Source: Calliopum simillimum
Taxonomy: Eukaryota; Arthropoda; Insecta; Diptera; Lauxaniidae
Direction: 5' to 3'
Length of the DNA: 64,000 nt
NCBI GenBank assembly: GCA_951812925.1
Contig: OX638371.1
Coordinates: 115,405,124-115,469,123 of the forward strand
The notes beneath the pieces were generated by a model. That model searched no databases and was not told the DNA's origin. It was given only the letters and a program-made list of their open reading frames with translations. Shown here piece by piece: positions 46,381 through 58,574 of the stretch; the first letter of the stretch is position 1, and each line of letters begins with the position of its first letter. The translations under genes were made by a program, and so were the position numbers.

Positions 46381-46689
46381 GTTGCGTTTCTTTTTTTCAT
46401 TTTTTATTTTATATGGGATAGTATTTTTGCGATATTTCGCCGAGATGAGCAGCTATGATTTCGGGTTGTACATTTTTAGGCCACTAAACTAGTACAAATG
46501 AAACCCCATTCACAGATTCTGTCGACATTTTCATCACACCCATCGACTGTTCAAGAGCACTGTGAAATGGTGAAAATCGTTATATAAATAGGCAAACGAA
46601 ATCGGTTTAGTCCCTGTTTCTATACCTAAATCTCAACCGATTTGCTTGATTATTTTTTTGTTGGAAAGGTTGTGAGGAGGAGCAGTGCA

Positions 46690-47100
46690 CAGGATTATAT
46701 TTTTTTTAAGTGGGCGGTGCCACGCCCCTAAATGAAAAAAAAAAAACGCTCTCACGGCTAAGCCGCTGCATCGATTTTGACGAAATTTGGTATGGAGATA
46801 GAGTTAGCACGATAATATGACCATAATGTTTTTCAGTGGGTGGTGCCACGCCCCTAAATGGAAAAAAACGCTCTCACGGCTAAACCACTACATTGACTTT
46901 TTTTAAAATTGGGTATACCAAGGAATGAGAATATGACCTTTATGTTTTTAAGTGGCTGGAGCTACAAGCTCACAATATTGATTTTGGTGAATTTTGATAT
47001 GGGGACAGAATGAGCAGGACGGAAAGATATCAAAAACTTTTGCTCTTTAGTAGGAATAACACGGCTCTAAATGACAAGCACGCTGCTAAGCTGCTGTACC
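46690..47100. repeat. Tandem ~130-bp units with GGTGCCACGCCCCTAAATG
   Basis: GGTGCCACGCCCCTAAATG followed by CGCTCTCACGGCTAA occurs twice (46716 and 46841), with a third, decayed unit near 46960-47100. They lie inside the hAT-like element. Confidence 0.65.
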
Positions 47101-49300
47101 GATTTTTATGAATGCAGATAACCAGAACCCTGTGGAAGAATAGTAAAAACTTTTTGTGTTTTATCGACCAAGGCTTTATAGTCAGATCGAAATGGTCGAA
47201 TTTCGGCCGCAAGGCGAACTCTTGTCAAAAGAAATGCAAAAGTGCCAAGATCAAAATTTTTCAAAATTTTCAAAGAAAAAATGCTAGTTCCATTTTTAAT
47301 AATATGTACCACTTTTTTTTTACTTTGTTGATGAAATTAAGCCGATAGCACTAATTCTGGTCAAGAAAGCGCATTGAGTCCTGGTGTTTTTAATAACAAT
47401 GGTTTGAGCTATCTTTCAGTCAGGCTAGTTTGCAATACGATTTTAGAAAATCAGAATAAATTTTAAATTTAGAAAGTAGTTTTGCAAGCAAACTAAAACA
47501 AAATTAGTAATTTGTTCCCCAATAAATAATTTAATTCAATGAAGATGTGTATTGACTTAAATCATTTTTCATGTTTAATTGCTTTAAGGTTTGGTTGGCC
47601 AGTTTTTTTTTGTAAAGTTGTTCACTGGGTTCCAAGTGTACGGAAGTTTTTTTTAAAATCGATTTTCAGGGTCGAATTTCGGTTACTTAATGGCCTTTAC
47701 ATTATTTCTGTATTAAAAAACAAGGTTTGACAAAAACTAACTGAGTGCGCAGTTAGTTTTCCGTTTAATTTTAAATTCAAAAATCGTATTTTTGAAAATT
47801 CTATCGGATCAAGTTTAGGAGACTTTGTATTTTTAAGAACTTTTTTTTGTAATTTTTTTTGTTGAAAAAAAAAAAGGAATTTTTGCGTTTTTTAAAAAAA
47901 TTAACAAGAAATGAAAAAGAAAAAAAAACTATTTTCATTGCAAGTTCAAATGTTGAATTCGAACCTGGCCTTAGATTTGCTATATCTTGCATGGTTTTCG
48001 GGAAATCTTAACCTAACAGTTTTGTTTTGTGAGATTTTTGAGGTTATATAACAAAACAAGGAAAACTTTTGCCGCAAAGCCTGATAACGGAGCTTGAAAC
48101 CCCAGTCTTTTACTTCAAAAATCTGAATCCGTTAACCGTTTTTTTCTATCACGTCTGAGATCCGAGTTATCCTTGATTTAAAGTGCAGAAAACGCTATTT
48201 TTAGACATATGGCGTGCATGCAGGTATGATCGATTCCGCTCTGGAAATTTTGATGAAAGTCTTGTCGACCATGCACATGAAAAAGTGGACGAAATTCCTA
48301 AAAAGGTGGAGGAAGGCTGACGCAAAAGCAGTCGAAACATCGCTATATAATCTGAGAGAAAAAATCTCATTGACTTCTTTCAGTATGTGAATCTCAGACT
48401 ACCATTTCACTCACTGAAGAATTATCTTGATAGCATTAAATCAAATTCCCAGTGGATTGCAAAATGGTCTTGACCGAGTTTTTCGAGCAGAAACCCCAAA
48501 AATCCATTAAGGGCTGTATTTTGGTTTTGCCCGAAAGATGGCGGGTGGTGGTCAATAACAATGGAAAATATTAGACTAAATAAAGTTATTTTGAAATGGG
48601 AAAAAAAAGTTTAAACTACGCATTTTTTTTTACCACCCTTGAGCCTGAATTATTTTTAATGCGGGAATGATCTCGATATCGATTTTTGAAATTTGTTTTA
48701 AAATACCAAAACAGAACGATTCTAATTGAAAAATATCTGGTTCTAATTTTTTTGATCAGAAAACTAATCACTGGACCAAAAATTTATATTTTTTGTTACT
48801 TTCTCTCTAAAAACCTTCATAGCTGCTTCTAAATGGTATCTGATGAAATTATTTGATGGTCTATATTTTAAATAAAAGCCAAAATCAAATAGCATTTCAA
48901 CTAATTTTTAAATTTTCGGCAACAAACGCGAAATAAAAGTAGGTTTTTTTAAAAGATTATTATTAACTCTGTGAATGGTTGAAATTGAGCTAACCCACAG
49001 AGATTGTCAAAATGACTATGATATTATAAATGAAATTATAGGTACGTGTACTAATTAGATTAATTCTATTTTATTTCAATACATATTTATTGTTTAATTT
49101 TTTTGGGTAAAAAATCTTCCTGGGGGGGTTTGAACCCCCAAAACCCCCCGTGCGCACGGGCCTGGTCGTGAAAGGACAATAAAACGTGGGATCTAGTAAA
49201 ATTGTCTTTAAATAAGAAGCCTATTGTATCAAAGTGAATTCTTAAAATCAAGAAAACAGATGATGATCAATTTAACGGAGAAATGTGCAGAAACATTACT

Positions 49301-49760
49301 GATCCTCAAAGAAAGAAAAAAAATTTGAGGTGAGAATCAAAACTGATTCTTCTATGATTCTAAGCGATTCAAAAAATAATATTATTTGGTGTAACTGAGT
49401 AATAAATGATCTGTAAAAGAATTACAAATAATTTTTTTACGCCCACAAAGGATTCATAGAAGACTCACTATTGTTGCCATCAAGCAACCAAGAGTATGAA
49501 TTAAAAATCACAAGCGAATCCTCAATATTACCGAGATCAACACTATTGATACAATCAAGAAATCTTGGGTATCAATATTGAATCACAAAATCACATCTAC
49601 ACTATCGAAGAAATCACAGAGTATCACTTTTGAAGCATTAAAGAGTATTAATAAAGAATCACAAATGATTCCTCTACGCTACTAACGGAGTCACAAGCAA
49701 ATTGCTATTGATGCCACTATGCAACGAAGTGTATCAATAAAGTACTACGATTTATGACTG
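49301..49760. repeat. Degenerate repeat of 'aatcacaagcgaatcctc'-like phrases
   Basis: Variants of AATCACAA(G/A).GA(A/T)TC recur roughly every 30-60 bp (49509, 49583, 49658, 49689). No frame is conserved. Confidence 0.45.
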
Positions 49761-51033
49761 TGTTTCATAAAATTTTTTTATGTAATGATATTTTGTAAAA
49801 AATATTATATGGGGAAAAAATTTTTCAAATCGATTCAATTTTCGCATTTATTTTTTTGAAAGTTGCCGGTATTTTTGAACCCCGTTCGTAATTAAGTGCA
49901 ATTCATGTTGGCAGCATCCTGAAGACAAATGCGTGCTGCCACAGTTAAGCACTCATTTAAGCTCCTTTTAACAGCTCCATCCGACCGCAAAACTTTATCT
50001 GGCTGAAAACTGTAGTTGACTATTAAAGGTTGCCAACACCAACAACACCACCACCTTTAAGGTCGAACTTTACTATCACGCCAATGCTACATATCACACT
50101 TATGGTATGAAAGGACATACAAATGTAGATATATGGTATGAGGACTAGTGTTTCTTGTTGCTAATGTTGGCATCATCAACTTGCTCTCTCATTTAATGTT
50201 GTGTGTCTTAAGTAAGCTCTGGATGCGGGATACCAGCGCTGTCCGCTTGGCCGCCACATGGGTGAAAGTGCTTAACATGAAAATGCAGTCAAAGTGCTAA
50301 ACGTTGAAGTTGCCCGGATGACGCCGCTGTGTTGCTGTCACCAGAGTTCGGAGGCGACAATGTAAAGTGATTTTAAAAATAATAAAAGCGATGAGCAAAA
50401 AATTAAAAGAAAAAAGCGGAAGAAAATGATAAAAGGGAAGCTTCGAAAAAAAGCTCATGCATGTTTTCCGCTTTTTAGATTGTAGTTTTCCTTGTTGTTA
50501 TTGTTGGGAGCATGTTGTATGTAAAGCATTTGAGTCACATACCTACAATATGAGCAGGAAAAAAAAAGAAGGAAAAACCCATAGCTAATGTTGAAAAAAT
50601 GTGCGCTTAAAAGGATGTAGCAATTAGGAGATTAGACATTTTAATTGTCGGATTTAGTTTGCAGATGAGGTTAAATATCCGTATCTGTTACTAATTTCTA
50701 TGTTTTCATATGTGATGAAGTGAGTAATTTGAGTTAGATTGCTTGTGCTATCTGATGTTGGTGATAGTTTTGGAAAATGTAAGTTTGAAATAATACGAGT
50801 AAGTGTTGCTTTAAAACATACCAATGCTAATAACTGATAAAACAACTTGGTTTTTTTTTTAAAAGAGATTGACCTTATATGACTTAAAGAGTAATCGAAA
50901 TAATAAGCCTTATTGCAGTAATTTCTATCTTAAAACCCGTTGAATAGAGCTTACGCTCAAAGTCCACCGGGCCTTAACATTACTATAAAGTCGTAATATC
51001 TTTGCTAACTCAAACATGGAATGAAAGAAGGAT
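49761..51033. other. Unique-looking stretch, no gene seen
   Basis: Moderate complexity (e.g. 49910-50360), no repeats recognised; possibly regulatory or intronic DNA. Confidence 0.4.
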
Positions 51034-51450
51034 CAATTCAATTTAATTCAATTCAATTCAATTCAATTCAATTCAATTCAATTCAATTCAATTCAATTCA
51101 ATTCAATTCAATTCAATTCAATTCAATTCAATTCAATTCAATTCAATTCAATTCAATTCAATTCAATTCAATTCAATTCAATTCAATTCAATTCAATTCA
51201 ATTCAATTCAATTCAATTCAATTCAATTCAATTCAATTCAATTCAATTCAATTCAATTCAATTCAATTCAATTCAATTCAATTCAATTCAATTCAATTCA
51301 ATTCAATTCAATTCAATTCAATTCAATTCAATTCAATTCAATTCAATTCAATTCAATTCAATTCAATTCAATTCAATTCAATTCAATTCAATTCAATTCA
51401 ATTCAATTTAATTCAATTCAATTCAATTCATTTCAATTCAATTCAATTCA
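51034..51450. repeat. Pentanucleotide microsatellite (AATTC)n, ~417 bp
   Basis: About 83 copies of ATTCA. The run is perfect from about 51048 to 51406, with single variants near each end (ATTTA at 51041 and 51405, ATTTC at 51430). The 161-codon ORF over it (repeating FNSIQ) is a by-product of a pentamer with no stop in that frame. Confidence 0.97.
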
Positions 51451-53452
51451 GGATAAATAAAAAAACTTCCGTGAAGCAACAGACAATAAAGGATATTTTT
51501 GCATAAAAAATGATCCGTGTGACAAATGAGCGAAGATAAAGTAAAGTTCGAAAATACTGAATTGCGTTGGAATATTAGATTTGATAAAGTGTGGTTAAGA
51601 ATTGAAACTATTTGTCAAAACACACTGCAGAAGTTTGGCGGCCAAAGGCAAGGGCAGAAATTAATGAAATATACTCGCTTGGAATTAGTTTTGTTATCAT
51701 GAAAATATCTAGACTCTCGAGTCTATAATAAGTCGTGCAAAGAGATCTAGCAATGTACTCATACATAGTTTCACCAGAAACTTCAACGAGCTGGTTCTAG
51801 CTCAAGCGATGTGAGCAAGCTTCATTAGATCTTCGGTATAGCAGGCTGTCAGGACACCATATGTGAGCTCACTAAGTAATTCGCAGCGTTCAATTCATTA
51901 AAGTGACGAATTACTGATTCTATTATAGGCTTCTCCCCACACTACTGGAGAATTGATGGTCGAAAGGTGGAACCAATATGTTCGCATTCTTGATGAAAGA
52001 ATGGTCGTTGAATATTTATATTACACAGTGCAACATATTAGGAAACATAATCTTAATGAGATCTCGATAGCTTTTTTGATTAATTTACGGTCGCTGATTC
52101 CAGATCTGGCAACTGTTATTTGCTATCATTTCTGAGATGGCCGCAAATGGGGTGTCTTACCATTTTTTTTTTGGAGTGAACTTGTTAGTAACTCGTCTTT
52201 TGGGTTCACATTGCAGATAGATAACGACATGTTGACAAATATTGAAGTTTACAAAATACGCTCTATTCCTTAAAATATGTAAATGCCACAAAAACCTCGT
52301 AACTCAAAGAACTGTCAAAATCCGAATTGCTTTTGACAACTGTTACGAGTAAACAAGGATTTCGAGGCATCAACATGCTTAGAGAAATACCCTAATAACC
52401 GAACTCTAGGAATGAAATATTGTCCACAAACATACACGTTACCATATAGAAATTAGCCATATTGTTTGCAAACCTTTACTCTCTGGAACAAAACAAATCT
52501 GTCTCTGTGGCCACAATAAACCGTAAAGTATTCGAGCGAAAAAAAAGAAAAGATGACACGATAACTTTCGAAACATTTATTCAGTTCATTACCAAGAAAA
52601 CAAGCAACATGAGCATCACCGTCATCATCATCATCACCAGAAGCAACAGTTATTGTCCTTTTTTTTTGATTTTCCCAGGCCCCCACCCAGTAACAACAAC
52701 AATCCTTGAATAATCCTAATGTTTTCACAAGTAAATCTGAAATCATCTCATCTTTCGCCAAAGCCGTTAAAATAAAATATTTTTCTCCACACTTTGGACT
52801 GGTGCTCATATTGTTTCAACGTTTATGTTGTTTTTATGTTCGAGGAAAGCGTAATTTTTGTTGCGAAAAAATGTAAGAATCCTTTTGTTACTCGTACCAT
52901 TACTTTTTGTTGTCTGGTTTGCCGCAGCTTCAGCAACGTGGTTTACTCAAGCGTGCAGAATCCTTAGAATAAATTCCATTTTTTTTTCGCTCCAACGTAT
53001 ATATTTGTAAAGCATATAAAAATATAAATTTAGCTTTCATCGTTTGCTTTATGTCCTTTTGTTTTTTCTTTCGTTTTGTTTTTTGGGTTGTAGAATCCTT
53101 TACTTTTGTAGCGCCAGGCAGCACGAAGTGGCATAGCGTTTAAGTGTAAGCGCCACACATCATTGCTTTGTGTTGAATCACTGTCGGCACTTGGTCTTTT
53201 GTATGATGAGCATATGAGGACGGATGAGTAAGTGTGCGTGTGTGTGTGCGAGTGTGCATGAGTTAAACGTATGTGTTTGTATGCTTTAGAATTAAATGTT
53301 CCGAAAAGGATCCCAATTTTCCGGTCACTTAACAGAAAACCGAGAATTTGCCACAAAATGTTTGATGCAAGAATTCGCGTGTACCCTTAATTTTTGTTGC
53401 TGTTGTTGAATTTGTTTCTGTTAAAACATATGTTAAGTCTTTAGTTGTGACA
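51451..53452. other. Gene-free stretch with unique-looking parts
   Basis: The minus-strand ORF at 53030-53356 has a complex segment (KRPSADSDSTQSNDVWRLHL, NAMPLRAAWRYKSKG) and a GTAAAG donor-like site near 53111, but no start or partner exon. A GTGTGCGTGTGTGTGTGCGAG tract lies at 53232-53252. Confidence 0.35.
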
Positions 53453-53460
53453 GCTATCAC

Positions 53461-54892
53461 CAGTGGCGGATTAACCCTAAGGCACCAGTAGGCACCTGCC
53501 TAGGGCGGCAGATTTTGGGGGGCGGCAAATTTTCGGAGTGATAAAAAAAAGTTTTTATAATTTAAGTAATGAATTTGATTTTATTTTACTAAATGGTACT
53601 TTGAAAACATTTAAATTCGGCACTATTTAAGCAATACGAATGGACGATTTAACCGATTAAAAACAACCATGTAGTGTACCATTCGGTTAAATTAAGACGA
53701 ATATTAAAGATATTTAAGAAAAGTTACTCAATGCACAGGGCGGCAAAATGAGTGATTGAAATAGATATTCTTCTACAAGACCAAATGATTATACTTAGGC
53801 TTAAGAACTCTTATCACGGGAATTCGTGAGAATGAATTATGCGGCCGCAAGCGATGGTCGGTTCATGGTGATGCGGTTCGTGTTCTCCGTGCCATTGAAA
53901 ATGATTCCAAGGAAAAAGGTGAAGTACGATGTGAAGCTCAAGGTATAAGAAATAAATAAGAAACATCATTTCTTTTGTGTATTAACGCCGTAACACGATC
54001 TTGCAAGATGCCAAAACAAACCTGGGGAAAGTGGTTGAACTGTACGATGGCCTAATCAGTATAATTCAAGCTACTCGTGACGAATTTGATCTCTACGAAA
54101 AAAAAGAGATATCTGTCATTAAGGAATACAAAACAGTTTCTTCAAGAAAAAGAACGTGTGCATTGCAGTTTGGTGAAACAAGAGATGAGAAAACTAGTGG
54201 CAGCGACAATTTCAGAATTTCTACATTCAATGTAATTTTAGATCAGTTCATCTGTGATATAAAAATAAGACCTGTGTTATATGTGAAGGCTCTGGAAAAA
54301 TTTGGTGGTCTAATTGATATGGCAACCTTGGGAAACAATGAACTACGCGAAAAAGCTGAACTATTACGAAAAAGTTTTTTTCCTGAAGATTTAGAAAAAC
54401 CATTAAGTGACGAACTTCTCCAGTTTAAGTCTTATTGTGCTGAGAAAGCTTTAATACAAAATTTGCATCAAGATTTACGTCAAATTCTTCGGAGAAATGA
54501 TCTCTACACATTATTCCCAAATATTGACATTTCATGTACAATGTGCGTATGTGCACCAATTTCCAATTCCACTGCAGAAATGTCTTTCTCTGTTCTAAAG
54601 CGAGTCAAAAATTAAATTGCTATTTTAACAATAGAAAAAGATATTTTCCTTGAAATTGATTGTGAAGATATTTATTATTCACCAATTTGCACTTAACAAA
54701 ATTTGACGAAAAATTTGTTAATGTATGAATAAACGATGTATTTAAACATACAAATCATTAAAGTGTTAATGCAACCTATTTTTTTGTTTTTATTATGTTT
54801 TCATTACAAGTTTCTTTTGCTATAAAAAAATCTGAAGGGGGGCGGCAAAAAAATAAGTGCCTAGGGCGGCAAATTACTTAGATCCGCCACTG
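53461..54892 (+). mobile_element. hAT transposon, 1432 bp, with perfect 8-bp duplication
   Basis: GCTATCAC at 53453-53460 and 54893-54900 flanks ends CAGTGGCGGATTAACC and ...TTAGATCCGCCACTG. CCTAGGGCGGCA phrases lie inside both ends. The exact duplication points to a fairly recent insertion. It carries the C-terminal half of a transposase only, so it cannot move by itself. Confidence 0.9.
53846..54615 (+). pseudogene. hAT transposase, C-terminal half (ZMYM1/TTF-zinc-finger type)
   Basis: RKRWSVHGDAVRVLRAIEND at 53846 matches the TRW..R.DA.R segment of this family and ends in a stop at ~53958. After a frame change, 54001-54615 reads LQDAKTNLGKVVELYDGLIS, SSRKRTCALQFGETRDE and the dimerisation motif ISNSTAEMSFSVLKRVKN before TAA. 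The N-terminal zinc finger and the first catalytic Asp region are missing. Confidence 0.85.
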
Positions 54893-54900
54893 GCTATCAC

Positions 54901-55433
54901 TTTATTAAAAGAACATATTTTTTTAGCAATTCGTAACTATGAGGTTATGATTTAGGTTTACTGACTTTGGGATTGATTTTTTTTTTTCCAGAAACCTGTT
55001 TAGATTTTCAGTTTCACGGCTAAGACCTTTACAGTTACTTAGAAAAAATTCTTCTTCTTTTCATAATGTAGTGCTTGATCCAACATATCATTATCTTTGC
55101 TTTTAATCACACGCTAAATTTATCTTCTCGTTCCTATCGGTTATATGAAACGAGTTATCAAAGCATTTTAAGCTATTCTCGCTGTTTCTTTCCAACGCAT
55201 GGTTGGTGTAGTTGCTTGAATTTGGAACAGGGTGTACTGAAGTTTAATTTTTCTTATTATTATATATATTATTTTGTTACTAATTTAAAGACAAACTGTT
55301 TGGATGACATAAATGGTTTAAAAAATATGCGCAAATTAAAATGGCTCTATGAAGTGCAACGTTTGCAGATTTTCTTGGAAAGTTACTAAGTTAGCTAAGT
55401 TTTCTCACTGTACAAAAATGAAAGGTTAGTATC
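54901..55433. other. Short interval, nothing recognised
   Basis: AT-rich. The ORF at 55075-55389 has no known domain or splice context. Confidence 0.4.
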
Positions 55434-55435
55434 TA

Positions 55436-56316
55436 GGGGAAGGTGGGGAATCGTGGGCCAAGTTTTTATTTTGTTAAATATCTTCAAAAAAAAAAAAAAA
55501 TTTTGCAAATTGTAATATGGTATGTTATTCTACATGAAGTTAGGTAACTTTTGACTATTACACTTTCTAACAACTCTTTTGTTTTTTCCGACTTTTCGTG
55601 GTTTGAAAAAAATTAGTGTTTTTGCGATTTTCAAAAATGGTGGGGAATCGTGGGCCACCGCCGTAATTAAGTAAAAATCAAACAATTGTGATGCAAAACT
55701 TTATTGAATTAGTTGAAATGACAAGTAAAGTTATTTTAATCGACAAAATGAAGAAGAAGGGTTATGCACGATCAATCAGATACGTTACAAAAGAAATAGG
55801 AAAATTTGATACAAAATATGTATTTATTGTTTTATTTATTGATTCACAGCCTCCATTTTGCACAAAAAATCATAAACACAACATACAAATGTGTATTGAT
55901 ACGAAAACTGTCAAAACACGGGTGGCCCACGAAGTGGCTCACGATTCCCCACAAGCTACTTTTTGCAAAACAACGGTGTGTAATTGACTTGTTGAAGTGT
56001 CATGCAAAATTACTTTTGTATGTTGAAAGGCAAAGGTCTAACGATGATAAAAAACATATTTACCTGTGTTTTGTCGTAGCAATTCGTCCAAGAATGATGG
56101 AAATCAAACACGCAAAAAAAGTTTTGCAGATACCTTTTTTTAGGCAAGTATTGTACAAAGCAAATACAACGCGTACGTTTGTCAACAACCAATGTAAAAA
56201 TAAGTTGAGGCTAAGAGAAAACGATTACAGTTGCATCTAACTATTTATCTCGACATACTGCCAAAAGGTGGCGGTGGCTCACGATTCCCCATGGCCCACG
56301 ATTCCCCACTTTCCCC
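55436..56316. mobile_element. TA-flanked DNA transposon with reiterated terminal motif (881 bp)
   Basis: TA at 55434-55435 and 56317-56318 flanks GGGGAAGGTGGGGAATCGTG at the left and the inverse CACGATTCCCCACTTTCCCC at the right. The core GGGGAATCGTGGGCCA is repeated inside at 55642 and, inverted, at 55922-55955 and 56270-56290. A + strand ORF (55688-55987) has a short basic stretch KKKGYARSIRYVTKEIG that might be a remnant helix-turn-helix, but I do not call a transposase. Confidence 0.8.
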
Positions 56317-56717
56317 TACTCTTTTAATTTGAGTCAAAACATGTTCGACATATTTAATGCCAATTGAAAAATTCATCTATTTTCTGAAAAAGGTCATATG
56401 ATTTTCAATGTGACTTTGCAATGTACATAAGTAATTGTATACGGAAATAATGTGTTGCATACCTTTAGGGTTCAGAGTTTTTGTTAATTTTCTATGTTAG
56501 GTTGGCGTGTCCGTTGACGTATCGCTTCCGTTTTTGGAATATTTCTTATTTAGCTATATCTTACCAAGCATGTTTCATTGTTATAGGAGCACTCCTTCTA
56601 TTTTTTCCAAAGTCAAAAAAAAAGTTGAAAGTGTCAAAGAATGATAAAAAAGTCAAAACATTTAAAAAAGATCAAAAAATGCTGAAAAAGCCAAACAAAT
56701 TTTGGAAAGTCGGGCTC

Positions 56718-56990
56718 CCGGAAATATCGCCACAGAAAATTTTTGGAAATAATGCCAGAAAAATCCTCATACAAAATTCTGGTGTTATTTTAATTTGGGT
56801 TCTAAAATAAAATTTTTCTGACGTTTTTTCCGAAAATTATGACTTTATTTTCCAAAGTTATGTGGATTATAAAAGGAAATAGCACTTGAAATAGCAAGTT
56901 TTTTGGAAATAATGCCAGATAAATCTCCATACAAAATTCAGAAAAGTTTTTGGCCAAAATTTTGTATGGAGATTTTTCTGGCTCTATAAC
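56718..56990. repeat. CCCGGAAATAAC-family repeat with internal inversions
   Basis: CCCGGAAATATCGCC at 56718, then AGAAAATTTTTGGAAATAAT and ATACAAAATTCTGGTGTTAT, repeated and inverted to 56990. Related to 2426-2571. Confidence 0.55.
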
Positions 56991-56996
56991 CCATGG

Positions 56997-57340
56997 TTAG
57001 GTTAGGTTATGAGGGCATCGTCAGCGTATAAGCCGGCTTCCACCTTAACCATTCTGTTGGTCCATTGTGATTCCTCTTTTAGTGGCAGCACATGAATTTT
57101 TGCTCTACATATACACATTATTTCTTATTTCTAACTAATTCCTTAGTTGCTGGCTGTTTTTTTTTTGTTCTCTGGTCCCACTTAGACGCCTTGATCTAAT
57201 TAATCGGGTCTGTGTTCATAAGGTCTCGCATATCCTGAAAAAAGAAGGAACCAAATAGTTTAAATCTTGTTTTTGCAAGTACAGGGCACTGACAAAGAAA
57301 ATGCTGTTTTGGTTGTTTGATAATCTCCAACATTATTTCG
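56997..57340 (-). pseudogene. LINE 3' end with TAACC tail
   Basis: On the minus strand 57196-57310 reads KQHFLCQCPVLAKTRFKLFG and ends DLMNTDPIN-stop. About 180 bp of 3' UTR follows, ending in ATAACCTAACCTAACC at 57012-56997, the same kind of tail as the 18.7-kb copy. Confidence 0.7.
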
Positions 57341-57417
57341 TCTGACATTAACTTGCAATTTAACTTTATGTCCCATGATATTATTTCCAAAAATTCTGGC
57401 TTTATTTCCAAAAAATT

Positions 57418-58045
57418 TCTGCACAGAGAAAATAACTTTGTCAAAAGTGGCAGAAACGGAGTTATTTTAACCACGTGGCGACCCAAATTTTGAACATGGC
57501 TCGTTTGTGGCAATTTTAACAACGCGCGTTGCTAAATAAAATACAAAAGAAAAAAAAATTTTTTTGAATTAATTTTTTCATGTCAACGGCAATGAAAACA
57601 TTATTTTCTTTTTTTATTTTCAATTTAATGCTTTAAAAAAATTTTTTTCTGTTTTGATATTGAGGAGATTTGAACCTGGAACCTGTCGTGTGATAGATGC
57701 GGAAGTTAGCAACTCAGCTGCGGGCATCGTTATTGTGAAGTTGACTGAAAGTCTATTTGTTTGAAATAAGCTTGTTAGGATTTAACTACGTTTCAAGGTG
57801 TTTTAACTACGTTTCGTTGCTGATTTGAGTTTAATGACGCTTCGTGGGTGTTTTGACTACATTTCGTTGCTGAATCGGATTTAACAACGCTTGAGAATAA
57901 GCGTTGTTGAATAAGTTTCAACTACGTTTGTGAGTGATTTCGCAACGCACCATACAAATATGAGCTTGGAGCGTTGTAAAATCCAAATCAGCAACAAAAC
58001 GTAGTTAAAACACTCACGAACGTGGTTTTTTCTTCGCTCTGTGTG
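57418..58045. repeat. Possible foldback element with CACAGAG ends and ACTACGTTTCGTTGC repeats
   Basis: CACAGAGAAAATAACTTTG near the left and CGCTCTGTGTGG at the right, with AACAACGC/GCGTTGTT and AACTACGTTTCGTTGC repeated in the right half. Ends and duplication are unclear. Confidence 0.35.
57655..57735 (-). repeat. tRNA-like segment (SINE head)
   Basis: Minus strand: GCAGCTGAGTTGCTAACTTC, then box-B-like GGTTCAAATCTC about 40 nt later. It lies inside the possible foldback at 57.4-58.0 kb. Confidence 0.4.
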
Positions 58046-58574
58046 GAATTATTTCCTATGGCGTTATTTCCGGGCGCCGAAAGTCGAATATCTTCGTCGA
58101 AGTTTGTCCAATTATGACGGCTGTCCATTAAGCTCTCAAAATGAAAAATCATGAATACCAAATAAATCTGCACTCATTTTCCGGGAGCGCAATGTACATG
58201 TATGCATTTGTGATGTTCCATTTTCTCAGAAAATTTTCCGCTTTCAAATTCTTAACAAATGAAAAATGCAAATTTTGTACTCTCATACCCCACTATCACC
58301 ACCACATGCACTACACAAATGAGATAAACTACCGGATATGAATGCAGAAGTCTACTTTCGAGTGGTGGTCGGACGCTGGCGATAGATGCGCCAAATTCAA
58401 AAGCAAATAACATTGCATTACACACGCATGAACATATACATACATACATATGTAGATGTATAGACATACGCATCACATGTGTTTGTCTTGCAGAAAAACG
58501 CGAAAGACAAAAGGGTACCATCTACCATCCAAAAGGATATGGAAATCGGATTCAAGTTGGGCGCACTGACTTAC

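Larger units (their letters stand above)
45768..49163. mobile_element. 3.4-kb hAT-like element with perfect 8-bp duplication
   Basis: The ends CAGGGCCTTGCGGAGGATTT and ...CCCCCGTGCGCACGGGCCTG are imperfect inverted repeats rich in G/C runs. GTCGTGAA precedes (45760-45767) and follows (49164-49171). The 8-bp duplication and CAGGSCC ends fit hAT. No transposase is recognisable in the 3396-bp interior, which carries its own repeats. Confidence 0.8.
45600..49300 (+). pseudogene. copia-type retrotransposon relic, split by a hAT-like insertion
   Basis: Right of the insertion (49171-49270) the + strand reads DNKTWDLVKLSLNKKPIVSK, a stop where the family has Trp, then ILKIKKTDDDQFN. This is the hallmark entry of the copia reverse transcriptase domain (NTWxLVxLP..KPIxxKWVFKxK). 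Left of it (45600-45767) is a decayed reading frame that I cannot place with certainty. No LTRs are recognised. Confidence 0.6.

Noticed and set aside
51021..51506. 161-codon ORF of repeating FNSIQ
   Set aside because: It is the translation of a pure AATTC pentamer, which lacks stops in this frame; no start context or splice signals.
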